Below, one piece after another: positions 18,280 to 27,642 of a DNA stretch of 64,000 nucleotides. The number at the start of each line of letters is the position of its first letter. The first letter of the stretch is position 1. The position numbers were made by a program, and so were the translations under genes. The notes under the pieces were generated by a model. The model saw only the letters and a list, made by a program, of their open reading frames with translations. It was not told the origin of the DNA and made no database searches. Source of the stretch: G963662675 sp963662675 (GTDB taxonomy: Bacteria; Bacteroidota; Bacteroidia; Bacteroidales; Prolixibacteraceae); assembly GCA_963662675.2 (NCBI GenBank), contig CAXXHP010000004.1, positions 1,054,001-1,118,000 of the forward strand, read 5' to 3'.

Positions 18280-21200
18280 TTATAAGTTTAAATTTAAACC
18301 AAAAGATACTGTTCTAGGTACAGGATAACTACCAAAGTCAGTTCCCATATTAAGTGCACCAGTAGATCCTCCATTTGTAGTTCCACTAACTTCAGGGTTA
18401 ACACCTGAATATTTCGTGAAAGTATATAATTGTTGTACACTCATGTATAAGCGTAAGCTAGAGATGCCTTTAATCGTATTTTGAGGAAATGTGTACCCTA
18501 AAGTTACATTTTTAATAGTCAGATAACTAGCATCTTCTACCATTCTGGTATGGAACCAGTCACGTTCATTTGAAGTTCCACCAGTAGTTTTACCATATAA
18601 CCCAGCTCCTGGATTTTCCGGAGAACGCCATCTGTCTTTAACTTCAGTCAATACGTTAAATACACCGTCTAAGTTTGCTAGACCAACTTGAGTTAGGTTT
18701 GCAACATCGTTTCCATAAGCACCTGACATTACAACTGAAAGGTCCAAGTTTTTATATGCAAAAGTGTTCGTTAAACCGAAAGTAAAATCAGGAGTTGGAT
18801 CACCAATAATCGTACGGTCATCATTATCACCACCACGAGTAATAACACCGTCAGGAGCTCCATCAGCACCACCACCAACATCTTTGAATTTAATCGTACC
18901 TACTTCTGATAAAGTTGCTTTAGGTGAACTGTCAAATTCTGCCTGGTTGTCATAGACACCATCCTGAATAAGACCATAGAATAGACCTATTTTCTCACCA
19001 ACCTTTGTGATATTTGTTTGCATAAATCCGGTATTGATTCTATCAATTCCACCATAAAGTGCTTCAACCTTGTTGTCTGTAAACGAGATATTGAAATTTG
19101 TATTCCATTTTAGATCACCATCAAGGTTTCTGGTATTCACCATGAACTCATGACCCCAGAATTTCAAGTCACCAATGTTTCCATTGAAGCTGCTGAAACC
19201 TGATTCCTGAGCAACATTTACACTATACAACAAACTTTTAGAATTTCTCACATAATAATCATATGTGATAGAGATTTTGTTATCGAAAAGACCTAGGTCA
19301 AATCCGGCATCGAATTCAGCTGTTTGTTCCCATGTTAAACCTGAGTTAGGAAGCTGAGTTACTGCACTACCACTTCCAAGAGCTGATCCGAAGATTCCAT
19401 TGTACTCACTGGCACCACTACTAACAGTTGCATATTGAGTGTAGTTACCGATATTATTATTACCAACAACACCATAAGAAGCACGCATCTTAAGTAACGA
19501 TACAGAGTTTAGATTTTGCATGAAATCTTCGTCAGATGCAATCCAACCAAATGATGCAGAAGGGAAAGTACCCCATCTGTCGTCTTTACCAAAACGAGAT
19601 GAACCATCAGCACGCATAGCAACAGAGAAAATATACCTGTTTTTGAAATTATAATTGAAACGTCCAAAGTATGACATCATTGACCATTCATTGATGTTAT
19701 TGAATGTATTATTGGTACCGGATCTATCTATATTTGCAGATGCACCAATTGTAGAAATTCTGTCATCAGGAAAGCCAGTTACTGCAATTCCCATATTTTC
19801 TCTTCTATATCTCTGAAGTGAAATACCACCTAAGACTTCAAAGTTGTGATCGTTAATCGATTTCTTATACGTTGCCGTATTTTCATTTGACCAAGATACA
19901 TACTCATCATTTCCAAAGCTTGCACTTGATGTTGTAGGCAATACTGCGATGAATCCTGTTGATGAAGTAGAAGGTGTGATATTTGTCGTTTTAGTACTAC
20001 CGTAATCGTAGTTCAAAGATGTTTTTACAGTCAAACCTTCTATTGGTTCATACTCCAAATAACCAGTAGTTATTACCCTTGATCTTTTAGTTTCGTTAGT
20101 AATCTCTGTAGCACCCCTTATTGGGTTAGGAGATGGGAAAGCTGATACTTCAGGATCCCAAATATTCAATGGCATAGTTCCATCCTCATTTACATAAGGG
20201 AAAATTGGCCATGCTAATAATGAGTTATAAACGATACCTCCAGCCCAGAACATACCATCTGTAGATGGGCCATTACTTACGGAATACGTTGGAGCAACAT
20301 TAAATCCAGCTGTAAGTTGATCCGTAATCTCAAACTGATTGTTTAGACGGATTGAGAATCTTTGATAATCAGAATTCATTACAACACCTTCTTGATTCAA
20401 ATAACCAACAACTGCTGTAGTACTAAACCCTTCCTTACTTGTACTCAAATTAACACTATAATCCTGTATTTCAGCCGTTCTCAACAAAGCATCGTAGTAA
20501 TTATAGCCTTCGCCATATTGCGTTGGATTTTGAAATTGCACAGGAACTGCCACACCAAGATCTTCAAAAGATTCTTTTTTAAATTGAGTGAACTCAGTAG
20601 CATTCATTACATCAGGACGCATCTCTTGAGGTACCGTTTGCAATCCATAACTTGCAGATACACCAATAGCTGTTTTGCCCATTTGAGCTCTTTTTGTTGT
20701 TACTAGGATTACTCCGTTCGCTGCTCTTGAACCGTAAAGTGCAGTAGAAGAAGCATCTTTCAACACAGAAATACTTTCAATTTCATTTGGGTTAATGTTA
20801 CTAATGTCTCCTGAAATTGCAAAACCATCAACAACATAAAGTGGATCATTCCCAGCAGTAAGAGAAGCTTGTCCCCTTACACGGATTTGCATACCACCAC
20901 CTGGCGTACCTGTAGTCTGGTTAATTTGAACCCCTGACAGTTTACCTTGAAGTTTTTGTGCTGTAGTAGAAACAGGCATGTCTGCAAGTTCGTCTGTACC
21001 TACAGACTGGATAGAACCAGTTACTGTTCTTTTTGATTGTGTACCGTAACCTACAGCAACAACTTCATCAAGACCAATAGTTTCCTCTTCAAGTGTAGCA
21101 TTAACAGTGGTCTGTCCATTTACAAGAACTTCAACTGTTTGCATACCTACAAATGTAAAAACTAAGGTACCGTCAGTTGACACATTTGACAATGTGTAAT

Positions 21201-21468
21201 TTCCGTCAATGTCTGTAATTGTACCTTGTGTTGTGCCTTTAATAACAACCGTTACTCCAGGTAATGACACCCCCTGGTTATCAACAACCTGACCAGTAAC
21301 CGTTAATGATTGCTGAACAGAATTAGTGCTGGTTCGCTCTGATTGATTAGAAGCTGCTCCAGCCTGAGCGATACTTAAAATCAAGAAAATAGCAAATAGT
21401 TGCATCATTTTCCTTGTTTTAGACTTGATGCATAATTGTAATGCATCTCTAAACGATTTTTTTTTCAT
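18280..21468 (-). CDS. SusC/RagA TonB-dependent transporter (A), without STN domain
   Basis: A 1062-residue outer-membrane importer. In order: a leader with a hydrophobic stretch at about 20-40, a carboxypeptidase-D-like beta domain at about 55-135 (GQVVDNQGVSLPGVTVVIKG), the SusC signature GLDEVVAVGYGT, a plug with DPLYVVDGFAI and SISVLKDASSTALYGSRAANGVI, and a 22-strand-type barrel ending in FGLNLNL. Only about 15-20 residues separate the leader from the beta domain, so the STN signalling domain is absent even though a fecR gene lies just upstream. The N-terminal ~145 residues match SusC-B, while the plug and barrel match SusC-C, so this gene looks like a mosaic. Confidence 0.93.
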   Translation of the reverse strand: MKKKSFRDALQLCIKSKTRKMMQLFAIFLILSIAQAGAASNQSERTSTNSVQQSLTVTGQVVDNQGVSLPGVTVVIKGTTQGTITDIDGNYTLSNVSTDGTLVFTFVGMQTVEVLVNGQTTVNATLEEETIGLDEVVAVGYGTQSKRTVTGSIQSVGTDELADMPVSTTAQKLQGKLSGVQINQTTGTPGGGMQIRVRGQASLTAGNDPLYVVDGFAISGDISNINPNEIESISVLKDASSTALYGSRAANGVILVTTKRAQMGKTAIGVSASYGLQTVPQEMRPDVMNATEFTQFKKESFEDLGVAVPVQFQNPTQYGEGYNYYDALLRTAEIQDYSVNLSTSKEGFSTTAVVGYLNQEGVVMNSDYQRFSIRLNNQFEITDQLTAGFNVAPTYSVSNGPSTDGMFWAGGIVYNSLLAWPIFPYVNEDGTMPLNIWDPEVSAFPSPNPIRGATEITNETKRSRVITTGYLEYEPIEGLTVKTSLNYDYGSTKTTNITPSTSSTGFIAVLPTTSSASFGNDEYVSWSNENTATYKKSINDHNFEVLGGISLQRYRRENMGIAVTGFPDDRISTIGASANIDRSGTNNTFNNINEWSMMSYFGRFNYNFKNRYIFSVAMRADGSSRFGKDDRWGTFPSASFGWIASDEDFMQNLNSVSLLKMRASYGVVGNNNIGNYTQYATVSSGASEYNGIFGSALGSGSAVTQLPNSGLTWEQTAEFDAGFDLGLFDNKISITYDYYVRNSKSLLYSVNVAQESGFSSFNGNIGDLKFWGHEFMVNTRNLDGDLKWNTNFNISFTDNKVEALYGGIDRINTGFMQTNITKVGEKIGLFYGLIQDGVYDNQAEFDSSPKATLSEVGTIKFKDVGGGADGAPDGVITRGGDNDDRTIIGDPTPDFTFGLTNTFAYKNLDLSVVMSGAYGNDVANLTQVGLANLDGVFNVLTEVKDRWRSPENPGAGLYGKTTGGTSNERDWFHTRMVEDASYLTIKNVTLGYTFPQNTIKGISSLRLYMSVQQLYTFTKYSGVNPEVSGTTNGGSTGALNMGTDFGSYPVPRTVSFGLNLNL
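21030..21468 (-). repeat. 5' end of susC-A, near-duplicate of susC-B (39101-39539)
   Basis: The first ~145 codons of susC-A and susC-B are very similar at DNA and protein level (identical MKKKSFRDALQLCI start, AIFLILSIAQAGAASNQSER and TVTGQVVDNQGVSLPGVTVV). Similarity drops sharply after VAVGYG, where the plug begins. Confidence 0.8.
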
Positions 21469-21523
21469 AAATTTGAAACATTAAATAGTTTAACAAAAAC
21501 TAAATTAACTCAGTTAATTTTTG

Positions 21524-21552
21524 AAAGGAGAGTACCGCAAGCACTCTCCTTT
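21524..21552 (-). terminator. Intercistronic hairpin between fecR-A and susC-A
   Basis: A perfect 10-bp stem AAAGGAGAGT/ACTCTCCTTT with a 9-base loop, starting one base after the fecR-A stop. It may partly terminate or protect the mRNA. A counterpart follows fecR-B at 39595. Confidence 0.55.
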
Positions 21553-21553
21553 C

Positions 21554-22609
21554 TCATTTAAAGGAAGTCATCCTTTTCTCATCTAACTGAATTAAAATTT
21601 TTCTTCTTTGATATGAGTTAGTATCAGTTAAGTCTCTTGGTAATTCGTCCCAGCTTATGGGAGCTGCAATAGCAATAAGTTTCAGTACTTCATCAAGTGT
21701 TTCATCCTCAAAAGTTGCCCTGAAGTTGTAGGGGTACATTCCATCGTTCTCAAATACAATATCTGCATTGTACCACCTTCCCAATCGTTCTGCAACCTGG
21801 CTAAGGTCCTCATTCCTAAAAACTAATTTCCCTTCTGTCCACTCAGTGTATTCTGATGCTTCAACAGCATTAACTTCAAATGTATTTTCCTCTGTATTAA
21901 GAACTAATTTCTGATTGGGAGTCAATACATTAAATACTTCACCGTCAACGGAACGTAATTCAACCCGCCCACTGCTTAACACAACTTCTTCTTCGGGGGC
22001 ATCCGAATAAGCAGAAACATTAAATTTTGTTCCCAATACTTTTACCTGCATATTATCTGTATGGACAACAAAAGGGTTTGACTCATCATGATAAACATCG
22101 AAGTATGCTTCGCCGGTAAGAACAACATTTCTTCCATTAGAGAAACTTATTGGATATTTTAATGATGATCCACTATTAATGAACCCAGTGGTTCCATCAG
22201 GGAGTTTAAAGCTGGTGCGGGCACCCATAGGGCAAAATATTTCTACGTAGGCCTCCGAATTGGCATATTCAGTATTGTCATTATCGAACTGTAAGTATAA
22301 AACAGTGAAAAATGAAAACAACAACGGAACAATCAGAATGGCAGCCACTCGTTGAAAAACACTAATGAATTTCAATTTTCTGTCATTATTCTCTTCAAGT
22401 CGTATTCTATGGTGTATTTGATGTAGCAGGTGGTCTGAATCATGTTTCGAAGAGTTCTCAACTTCAAATTCATTCCAGTGTTTTTTTAAGTAATTACTCA
22501 AAAATAGACTCTTACTATAATTGGTAAAAATCGATTTTATGTCATGGTACTCTCCTCGTGAGTATTTACCATTGAAAAAACGTTCTAATATTTCTGGTTT
22601 AAAGTCCAT
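21554..22609 (-). CDS. FecR-family anti-sigma/sigma-regulator (A)
   Basis: A 351-residue inner-membrane regulator. The N-terminal cytoplasmic region (about 1-80) is followed by one membrane segment (VAAILIVPLLFSFFTVLYL, about 88-107). Then come the periplasmic FecR domain (VLTGEAYFDVYHDESNPFVVHT) and a C-terminal STN-like region (NFRATFEDETLDEVLKLIAI). Such proteins hold or activate an ECF sigma factor and receive a signal from the STN domain of a TonB-dependent transporter. It differs from FecR-B at 9 of 351 residues, 8 of them in the last ~30. There is no ECF gene beside it and its own SusC lacks STN. It may therefore depend on the distant ECF at 45450. Confidence 0.93.
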   Translation of the reverse strand: MDFKPEILERFFNGKYSRGEYHDIKSIFTNYSKSLFLSNYLKKHWNEFEVENSSKHDSDHLLHQIHHRIRLEENNDRKLKFISVFQRVAAILIVPLLFSFFTVLYLQFDNDNTEYANSEAYVEIFCPMGARTSFKLPDGTTGFINSGSSLKYPISFSNGRNVVLTGEAYFDVYHDESNPFVVHTDNMQVKVLGTKFNVSAYSDAPEEEVVLSSGRVELRSVDGEVFNVLTPNQKLVLNTEENTFEVNAVEASEYTEWTEGKLVFRNEDLSQVAERLGRWYNADIVFENDGMYPYNFRATFEDETLDEVLKLIAIAAPISWDELPRDLTDTNSYQRRKILIQLDEKRMTSFK

Positions 22610-22632
22610 GTAATTATATCGGTGTTCAAAAG

Positions 22633-22662
22633 ATATATGGACAAAGTACCAAAACCCCCTAG
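22633..22662 (-). promoter_or_regulatory. ECF-type promoter-like element upstream of fecR-A
   Basis: On the minus strand CTAGGGG is followed by 16 bases and CATATAT, 30 bases before the fecR-A start. The same elements and exact spacing precede fecR-B and fecR-C. The geometry resembles an ECF -35/-10 promoter. Function is inferred. Confidence 0.5.
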
Positions 22663-22749
22663 AGAAAAGACAAAAAAATTACAGAATGCAATCTTTTACA
22701 TCCATAAGATCTTCTATATGTATCTATAATATTACGAGGGAATGGATTA

Positions 22750-22793
22750 ATGAATAAAGGATGCAAACCTAATGATTTGCATCCTTTATTCAT
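22750..22793 (-). terminator. Strong hairpin downstream of the ceramidase-like gene
   Basis: A perfect 18-bp stem (22750-22767 with 22776-22793) and an 8-base loop, 46 bases after the stop of the gene at 22840. The T run lies on the plus-strand side, so termination on the minus strand is likely but not canonical. Confidence 0.65.
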
Positions 22794-22839
22794 TTTTGAG
22801 ATTATACGTTTAGTGTTTTGTAAGTTTAAAAATATGCGC

Positions 22840-24201
22840 CTATTGTTTTGCCTGCTCCATAAGGTCAAGAGCCGTTGATACAATCGCCTTTTCAGCATAA
22901 CCCGGCTTCAAGCTAGAACCAATCACTTGGAAAGTCAGGTGATAGCTCGCGTCATTAGAATAAATGTAGCCTGGTCCCCGTGGTCCGCTTGCAAGAGTAA
23001 CGAGTATAGTTTTAGTTGCCGGAGATTCAGCTTTAAGGCGCAGACCGATATCGGTATATACCTCGCCGCTTACAGTAACAAGATTGATATCACCGATCTG
23101 AATAAGTCCCATACCGATGGTTACATCTGGTCCATCCTCGTAGCCGGGATCATAGTTTTCACGCCCTTCTGTGTCTATCCGAATGCGGCCAGGACAGATA
23201 ACGTTCTGTTTTTCGCCCCAGATACTTGCTTCTTTTTCATACTTCGTATCATAAAGCATAACCTTAACTGCACTATTGCCAAGCATGGTTCCTAACATAT
23301 GAACGTAATCACTTTTTCTCGCAATTGTTTTTTTATGAGCAGCAATATCTTCTTCGGGTATCGCTCCTTGTCCGCTGAATGATGGTTGACTACCAGTTGC
23401 AGGAACATCGTGTGGAGGCAACACTCCTTTTATCTGTCCATCCTGAAAAATAGATGTGTAGGCCATCTTGGGATTCTGATCACCTGATGCGCCCTGACTA
23501 AAAAGTGCCACTGTTTTATTATCAAACATATCTTCGATGTAAGCAGTCGCATCCCCTGGAAAATCCGCACTGACAACTCCACTCATAAAAAAGTTAACGG
23601 GGTGCATGGCATAGTTCATGTATACCGCGATAGGTACGTCATCTTCACCGAGAAACGTGACTACAGAAAGAGTTTTGTCTGAAACGCCATCCCAATCTGC
23701 CGTCTGACGCCACTCCATCCATTCATTGAAATTATCACGGTTGACATTCAGATCTACCTGTGTAGTTCCATATCCAACGCTCGCAGGTGCCACTCGTGAC
23801 TTTGCCATATCTACCGACGAGATAATCGCATTAGCTATTGTTTCATCTGTAGGTGCTCCTCCAAAAAGTCCTCCGGTGTTGCCACTGTGCGTGTGAGTTC
23901 CGGTAACCACATAGTTTTCAACAGGACATCCAGTAGATGCTGAAGATTTCATTAAGACTGAATCAATGTTGTGTACTCCGCCCGCATCAACCGAAATAAG
24001 TACTGCGGAATTCGATCCGTTTTCCATGAAGATAGCGCGTACATAGAGATGATCGCGAATGATATCAGTTGAATTCTGCAAATCACTTTGATCCGGCGTA
24101 ATATCAACTTTGGCTGCCCCCACTTTCAACCCGTTTTGAGCAAAAGCCGGACAAGTAACAAGAACAATTACGCTAAACACTATTAATTTAATAACATTCA
24201 T
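22840..24201 (-). CDS. Secreted neutral/alkaline ceramidase-like hydrolase
   Basis: A 453-residue exported protein (signal peptide ending CPAFAQ) with the N-terminal domain of neutral non-lysosomal ceramidases: LKVGAAKVDITP at the mature start, HTHSGNTGG (zinc-site histidines) and NYAMHPVNF...VSADFPGDA. True neutral ceramidases are roughly 650-750 residues with a C-terminal immunoglobulin-like domain, which is absent here. Short homologues of this kind are common in Bacteroidota and poorly characterised. In this locus it may hydrolyse an amide or ester linkage on the glycan rather than ceramide. It is the last gene of the PUL-B enzyme run, 26 bases after GH106-B. Confidence 0.82.
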   Translation of the reverse strand: MNVIKLIVFSVIVLVTCPAFAQNGLKVGAAKVDITPDQSDLQNSTDIIRDHLYVRAIFMENGSNSAVLISVDAGGVHNIDSVLMKSSASTGCPVENYVVTGTHTHSGNTGGLFGGAPTDETIANAIISSVDMAKSRVAPASVGYGTTQVDLNVNRDNFNEWMEWRQTADWDGVSDKTLSVVTFLGEDDVPIAVYMNYAMHPVNFFMSGVVSADFPGDATAYIEDMFDNKTVALFSQGASGDQNPKMAYTSIFQDGQIKGVLPPHDVPATGSQPSFSGQGAIPEEDIAAHKKTIARKSDYVHMLGTMLGNSAVKVMLYDTKYEKEASIWGEKQNVICPGRIRIDTEGRENYDPGYEDGPDVTIGMGLIQIGDINLVTVSGEVYTDIGLRLKAESPATKTILVTLASGPRGPGYIYSNDASYHLTFQVIGSSLKPGYAEKAIVSTALDLMEQAKQ

Positions 24202-24226
24202 ATCTTTAAAGTTTTAATTGATGAGG

Positions 24227-27200
24227 CTAATTAATTATTGAGTTTATTATATCCACTGGGCCAATCAATCCGGCTGGCATCAACGGAGAATCAGCTCTAT
24301 AAAATTGACGAGTAGTCAATGTCACTTTATCTTCAACATCTGGTTGTTCATCACCTATTAAGCGATTTACCCATGTATTTACTGCTTTGATCTCAATTTT
24401 ATTAGAACCGGCAGTTACAAAGTCGGAAATGTCCACGCGATAAGGAGGTTTCCATGTGGTTCCGGCAAGTTCATCGTTCACCCAAACTTCGGCCAGATTA
24501 TTCACCTGTCCCAAATCAATAATTACATCTCCTTTATTAATTGCTTCTTGTGCCAGGTCTACATTTTTTATGTACGTTGCAATTCCTGAAAAATACTTTA
24601 TACCAGAATCTGAGCTATTGCGCAAATCGATTAACGCATCAAAAGTTGCTGATGCTGGTGCTCCACGTTCAGCCTGAAATTCAACCTGCCATGAACCACT
24701 CAATTGTTCGATCAATTGTTCGGTTGGTTCAGGAATACTCAATTCGCTTACTTTCGTTTTTTCTCGGAAAACTACAAATACAGAGCCCATACGGTCAAGA
24801 GGAATCGTGATATTCGTACGCTCGCCATCAAACACATATGAAGCAGGACTAATTTCGCCTGTTGATGGATCCCAAAACTCAGCTTTAAAACCACTAATGC
24901 GGAAGCTAGCTTCAATAGTCTCTTCTTGATCTTTTTGACTTGCCACAAAATAAAGACCTCCACCATTATTCAAATTACGGTGTATGAACATCACATTAGT
25001 GTCCGACATTGATGAGTCATAAGTAAAGTCTGGCTCAAGACCAATTGCAAGCAAGGCAGATGCTGTTTCATCTGTATTGAAAACCTTACCATTGCCAACT
25101 GTTGCTGTTACTTCTCCCGGCCAAAGGATATCTAATATTTCTTTTACTTCATCAGGATTATCAGAAAGGCTCGGCGAACCTTCAGGTCTTGTACCAATTA
25201 ACACAGCACCTTGCTCTACGAATTCCAATAATTTTCGCAGAACTGGGAGTGTTACTTTCGAAGCACCCCGACCCAGGAAAATCGCTTTATAGTTCATGCC
25301 TGTCTCTGTCGTTAATGCACCATCTTCTACTGAAAGCATATTCAATACAACATCAGCACTTACATAGTCATAACGATACCCTTCAGGTATATTGGGATAA
25401 TCACTGCCATAAATAGCAGTCATTGCTGATTCTTCGCCATAGAAAACAGCTATATCATTTGCTGCTTTTCCAGCCTGAAGCATATACGATGATCTTGATA
25501 AGTAGTCCAACCATACCTTTGATTGCTCTGCCCATGTTTCGTTACGTGAGAACATCTGACCAACACCAAGCGTCACGCCCGGTCCTCTTGTTATCGGTTG
25601 GTGAGCTGAAGTATGAATTATGAAACGGTTGGAGCCTGAAAGCAAGATAGCATCGGCAGTAGATTTCAAATCCCATGGAGCAGTACCGTATCTCGGCCCC
25701 CCGGTAAATGACTCTGTTGAAGCAATATTTTGCCCATATATATGAGCAACTGAAGCCGACTCCTGATTATCATTATAATACATTCCTTCCATCTGACCTG
25801 GTGTATTATGCATCCACATGGCTCCCATCGGAATATCAGCTGTTTGCTTCATCTCCATACCTTCTCCCATAGTTGCAAATCCGGCTTCGTGTGCTTCCCC
25901 ATAACGGATCATGCCAATATCATGAAGATAGTCTGTCAGGAAGTCATAATGATTTTCTTTTAACAGAAGTTGGATTGTACGGCGCCAGTCCCAAAGGAAC
26001 ATATCCGTTTTATCAGGACTTTCAACCACATAACCGGCAAGTGCAGGCAACCATGGCACTGGATCGTAACCTCTAAGTCTTTCAAAGCCTTCAAGAATTT
26101 TTGGAGTCCAGTTTGCAAATCCAGCTTCCCAACTGTCGAACATGAGTGCATGTAAACCGTTTTCTCCAACAAGACCATTAGCAGCATCACGGTACATATC
26201 AATGTAAGTATCCATATAGCGTTTTACAGCGGCACTGTCCAGTTTATCCACTTCCAAACCTGTAGCTTCAGGAGCCGCAGGTCGATTTTGTGCACCGGTA
26301 AGGGAATATCCCATGCGAAGAACAAGCCATTGTCCTGCAGGTGGAGTCCAGCTTAAAGTTCCATCTTCATTTAATTGATCGGTTAAGTCAAGGACTTCAG
26401 ATGATTTAATTGAAGCCTCAGTTCCTGCTGATCCACTGGGCAGATCAAAATAACCACGATCTGAACGTTCTGAAAAGAATGCTGCCTTCATTTCAAATGA
26501 ATGTACAGTGGGCGTACCTACTAAAGAAAGCTCAGCAATATCAATACTTTCTGGTGGCGGTGGTGTTTGTCCTCCCCAACGGCTCCATCCACTTGGTGGT
26601 GCTGGCGGTTGTTTTACACTTACTAAACGAAAATATCGTGCATTTACATTATCAACAGAGTTTGTGCGGACTACTGATCCGCCTCTAATATCTGCATCTG
26701 TATCCACCCAGGTTGAACCATCATTACTTGATTCCAGTTTGAAAAAGACAGGACCGCGTGACTGATTCGATAAAACCAAGCCTCTTACTGTAACCGGTTT
26801 GCCATAGTCAAACTGAATCCATGAAATACCGCCCTCTTCCTTCGCAGCAGGAAGACTTAATCCTGAATGATCATAAAAACCATCGGAAAGAATTTGTTCA
26901 TTAACCCTACCTCCACTAGATGTGATTACAGGAGTTGGCAAAATTTCATCTTCTTTGATTTGGAAAGCAATTACTTTCTGGTCTTTATACAACTGAGGCT
27001 TTTCTTCACCCATATTTCCCTGATGACCAGAGCCGGAAGTACTGGTTTGATAGACACCTGTTACTGTTGGTGGCTGATTCAAAACTCCTGTAAAAGGGGT
27101 TCCTCCTTCAACATAAGTTACGGCATAAGACAGTTTTTTCATGCCGTCTTCAGGTGTAACCCAAGGCCCCCCGGTTTCACTCCATCCGGGAGAAGCAGCG

Positions 27201-27595
27201 GTTGCAAATTCAAGACCCAGAGAATCAGCATATGCAGCTGATTTCGCAAATGCATCCTTCCAGCCATCTGACATGTATGGATAATAATTATCTACAACAG
27301 ATGTCTCTGGCCCCTGCCCCATCCCGGCATGAAAACATTGCAGCCCGGCAATTCCAACTCTTTTCATCCAATCCATATCTGCTTTGGCACCTTCCCAAGA
27401 TACATTTCCCCCCATCCAGTGCCACCAAACACGTGGCTTGGCTGCATCAGGCGGATTTAAAAATCCTTGTTCAAGTTCTACACCTTCAGTATTATCTGAA
27501 TTCTTACATTCTGTAAATGATAAGAATATTGCTGCTATAAGCAGGCTTGAAAAAAGAAATGACTTTTTTCTGTAAGGTTTTAAAATTGGTTTCAT
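24227..27595 (-). CDS. GH106-type alpha-L-rhamnosidase (copy B)
   Basis: A 1122-residue exported GH106 enzyme with PRVWWHWMGGNVSWEGAKADMDWM near the N-terminus, ASPGWSETGGPWV, a discoidin-like insert (KLESSNDGSTWVDTD ... FRLVSVKQPP), GEAHEAGFATMGEGMEM, RNETWAEQS, and the C-terminal jelly-roll domain (VEFQAERGAPASATFD ... TWVNRLIGDEQ). The ATG at 27595 is chosen over 27610 because it lines up with the start of the adjacent paralogue C. The leader ends SFTEC, with glutamate before the cysteine, an unusual lipobox. It forms a tandem duplication with copy C, which lies 47 bases upstream. Confidence 0.87.
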   Translation of the reverse strand: MKPILKPYRKKSFLFSSLLIAAIFLSFTECKNSDNTEGVELEQGFLNPPDAAKPRVWWHWMGGNVSWEGAKADMDWMKRVGIAGLQCFHAGMGQGPETSVVDNYYPYMSDGWKDAFAKSAAYADSLGLEFATAASPGWSETGGPWVTPEDGMKKLSYAVTYVEGGTPFTGVLNQPPTVTGVYQTSTSGSGHQGNMGEEKPQLYKDQKVIAFQIKEDEILPTPVITSSGGRVNEQILSDGFYDHSGLSLPAAKEEGGISWIQFDYGKPVTVRGLVLSNQSRGPVFFKLESSNDGSTWVDTDADIRGGSVVRTNSVDNVNARYFRLVSVKQPPAPPSGWSRWGGQTPPPPESIDIAELSLVGTPTVHSFEMKAAFFSERSDRGYFDLPSGSAGTEASIKSSEVLDLTDQLNEDGTLSWTPPAGQWLVLRMGYSLTGAQNRPAAPEATGLEVDKLDSAAVKRYMDTYIDMYRDAANGLVGENGLHALMFDSWEAGFANWTPKILEGFERLRGYDPVPWLPALAGYVVESPDKTDMFLWDWRRTIQLLLKENHYDFLTDYLHDIGMIRYGEAHEAGFATMGEGMEMKQTADIPMGAMWMHNTPGQMEGMYYNDNQESASVAHIYGQNIASTESFTGGPRYGTAPWDLKSTADAILLSGSNRFIIHTSAHQPITRGPGVTLGVGQMFSRNETWAEQSKVWLDYLSRSSYMLQAGKAANDIAVFYGEESAMTAIYGSDYPNIPEGYRYDYVSADVVLNMLSVEDGALTTETGMNYKAIFLGRGASKVTLPVLRKLLEFVEQGAVLIGTRPEGSPSLSDNPDEVKEILDILWPGEVTATVGNGKVFNTDETASALLAIGLEPDFTYDSSMSDTNVMFIHRNLNNGGGLYFVASQKDQEETIEASFRISGFKAEFWDPSTGEISPASYVFDGERTNITIPLDRMGSVFVVFREKTKVSELSIPEPTEQLIEQLSGSWQVEFQAERGAPASATFDALIDLRNSSDSGIKYFSGIATYIKNVDLAQEAINKGDVIIDLGQVNNLAEVWVNDELAGTTWKPPYRVDISDFVTAGSNKIEIKAVNTWVNRLIGDEQPDVEDKVTLTTRQFYRADSPLMPAGLIGPVDIINSIIN

Positions 27596-27642
27596 TTGAA
27601 TTGTATTCATGTAAACATTTAGTATCTAAATAGAAAGACTGA

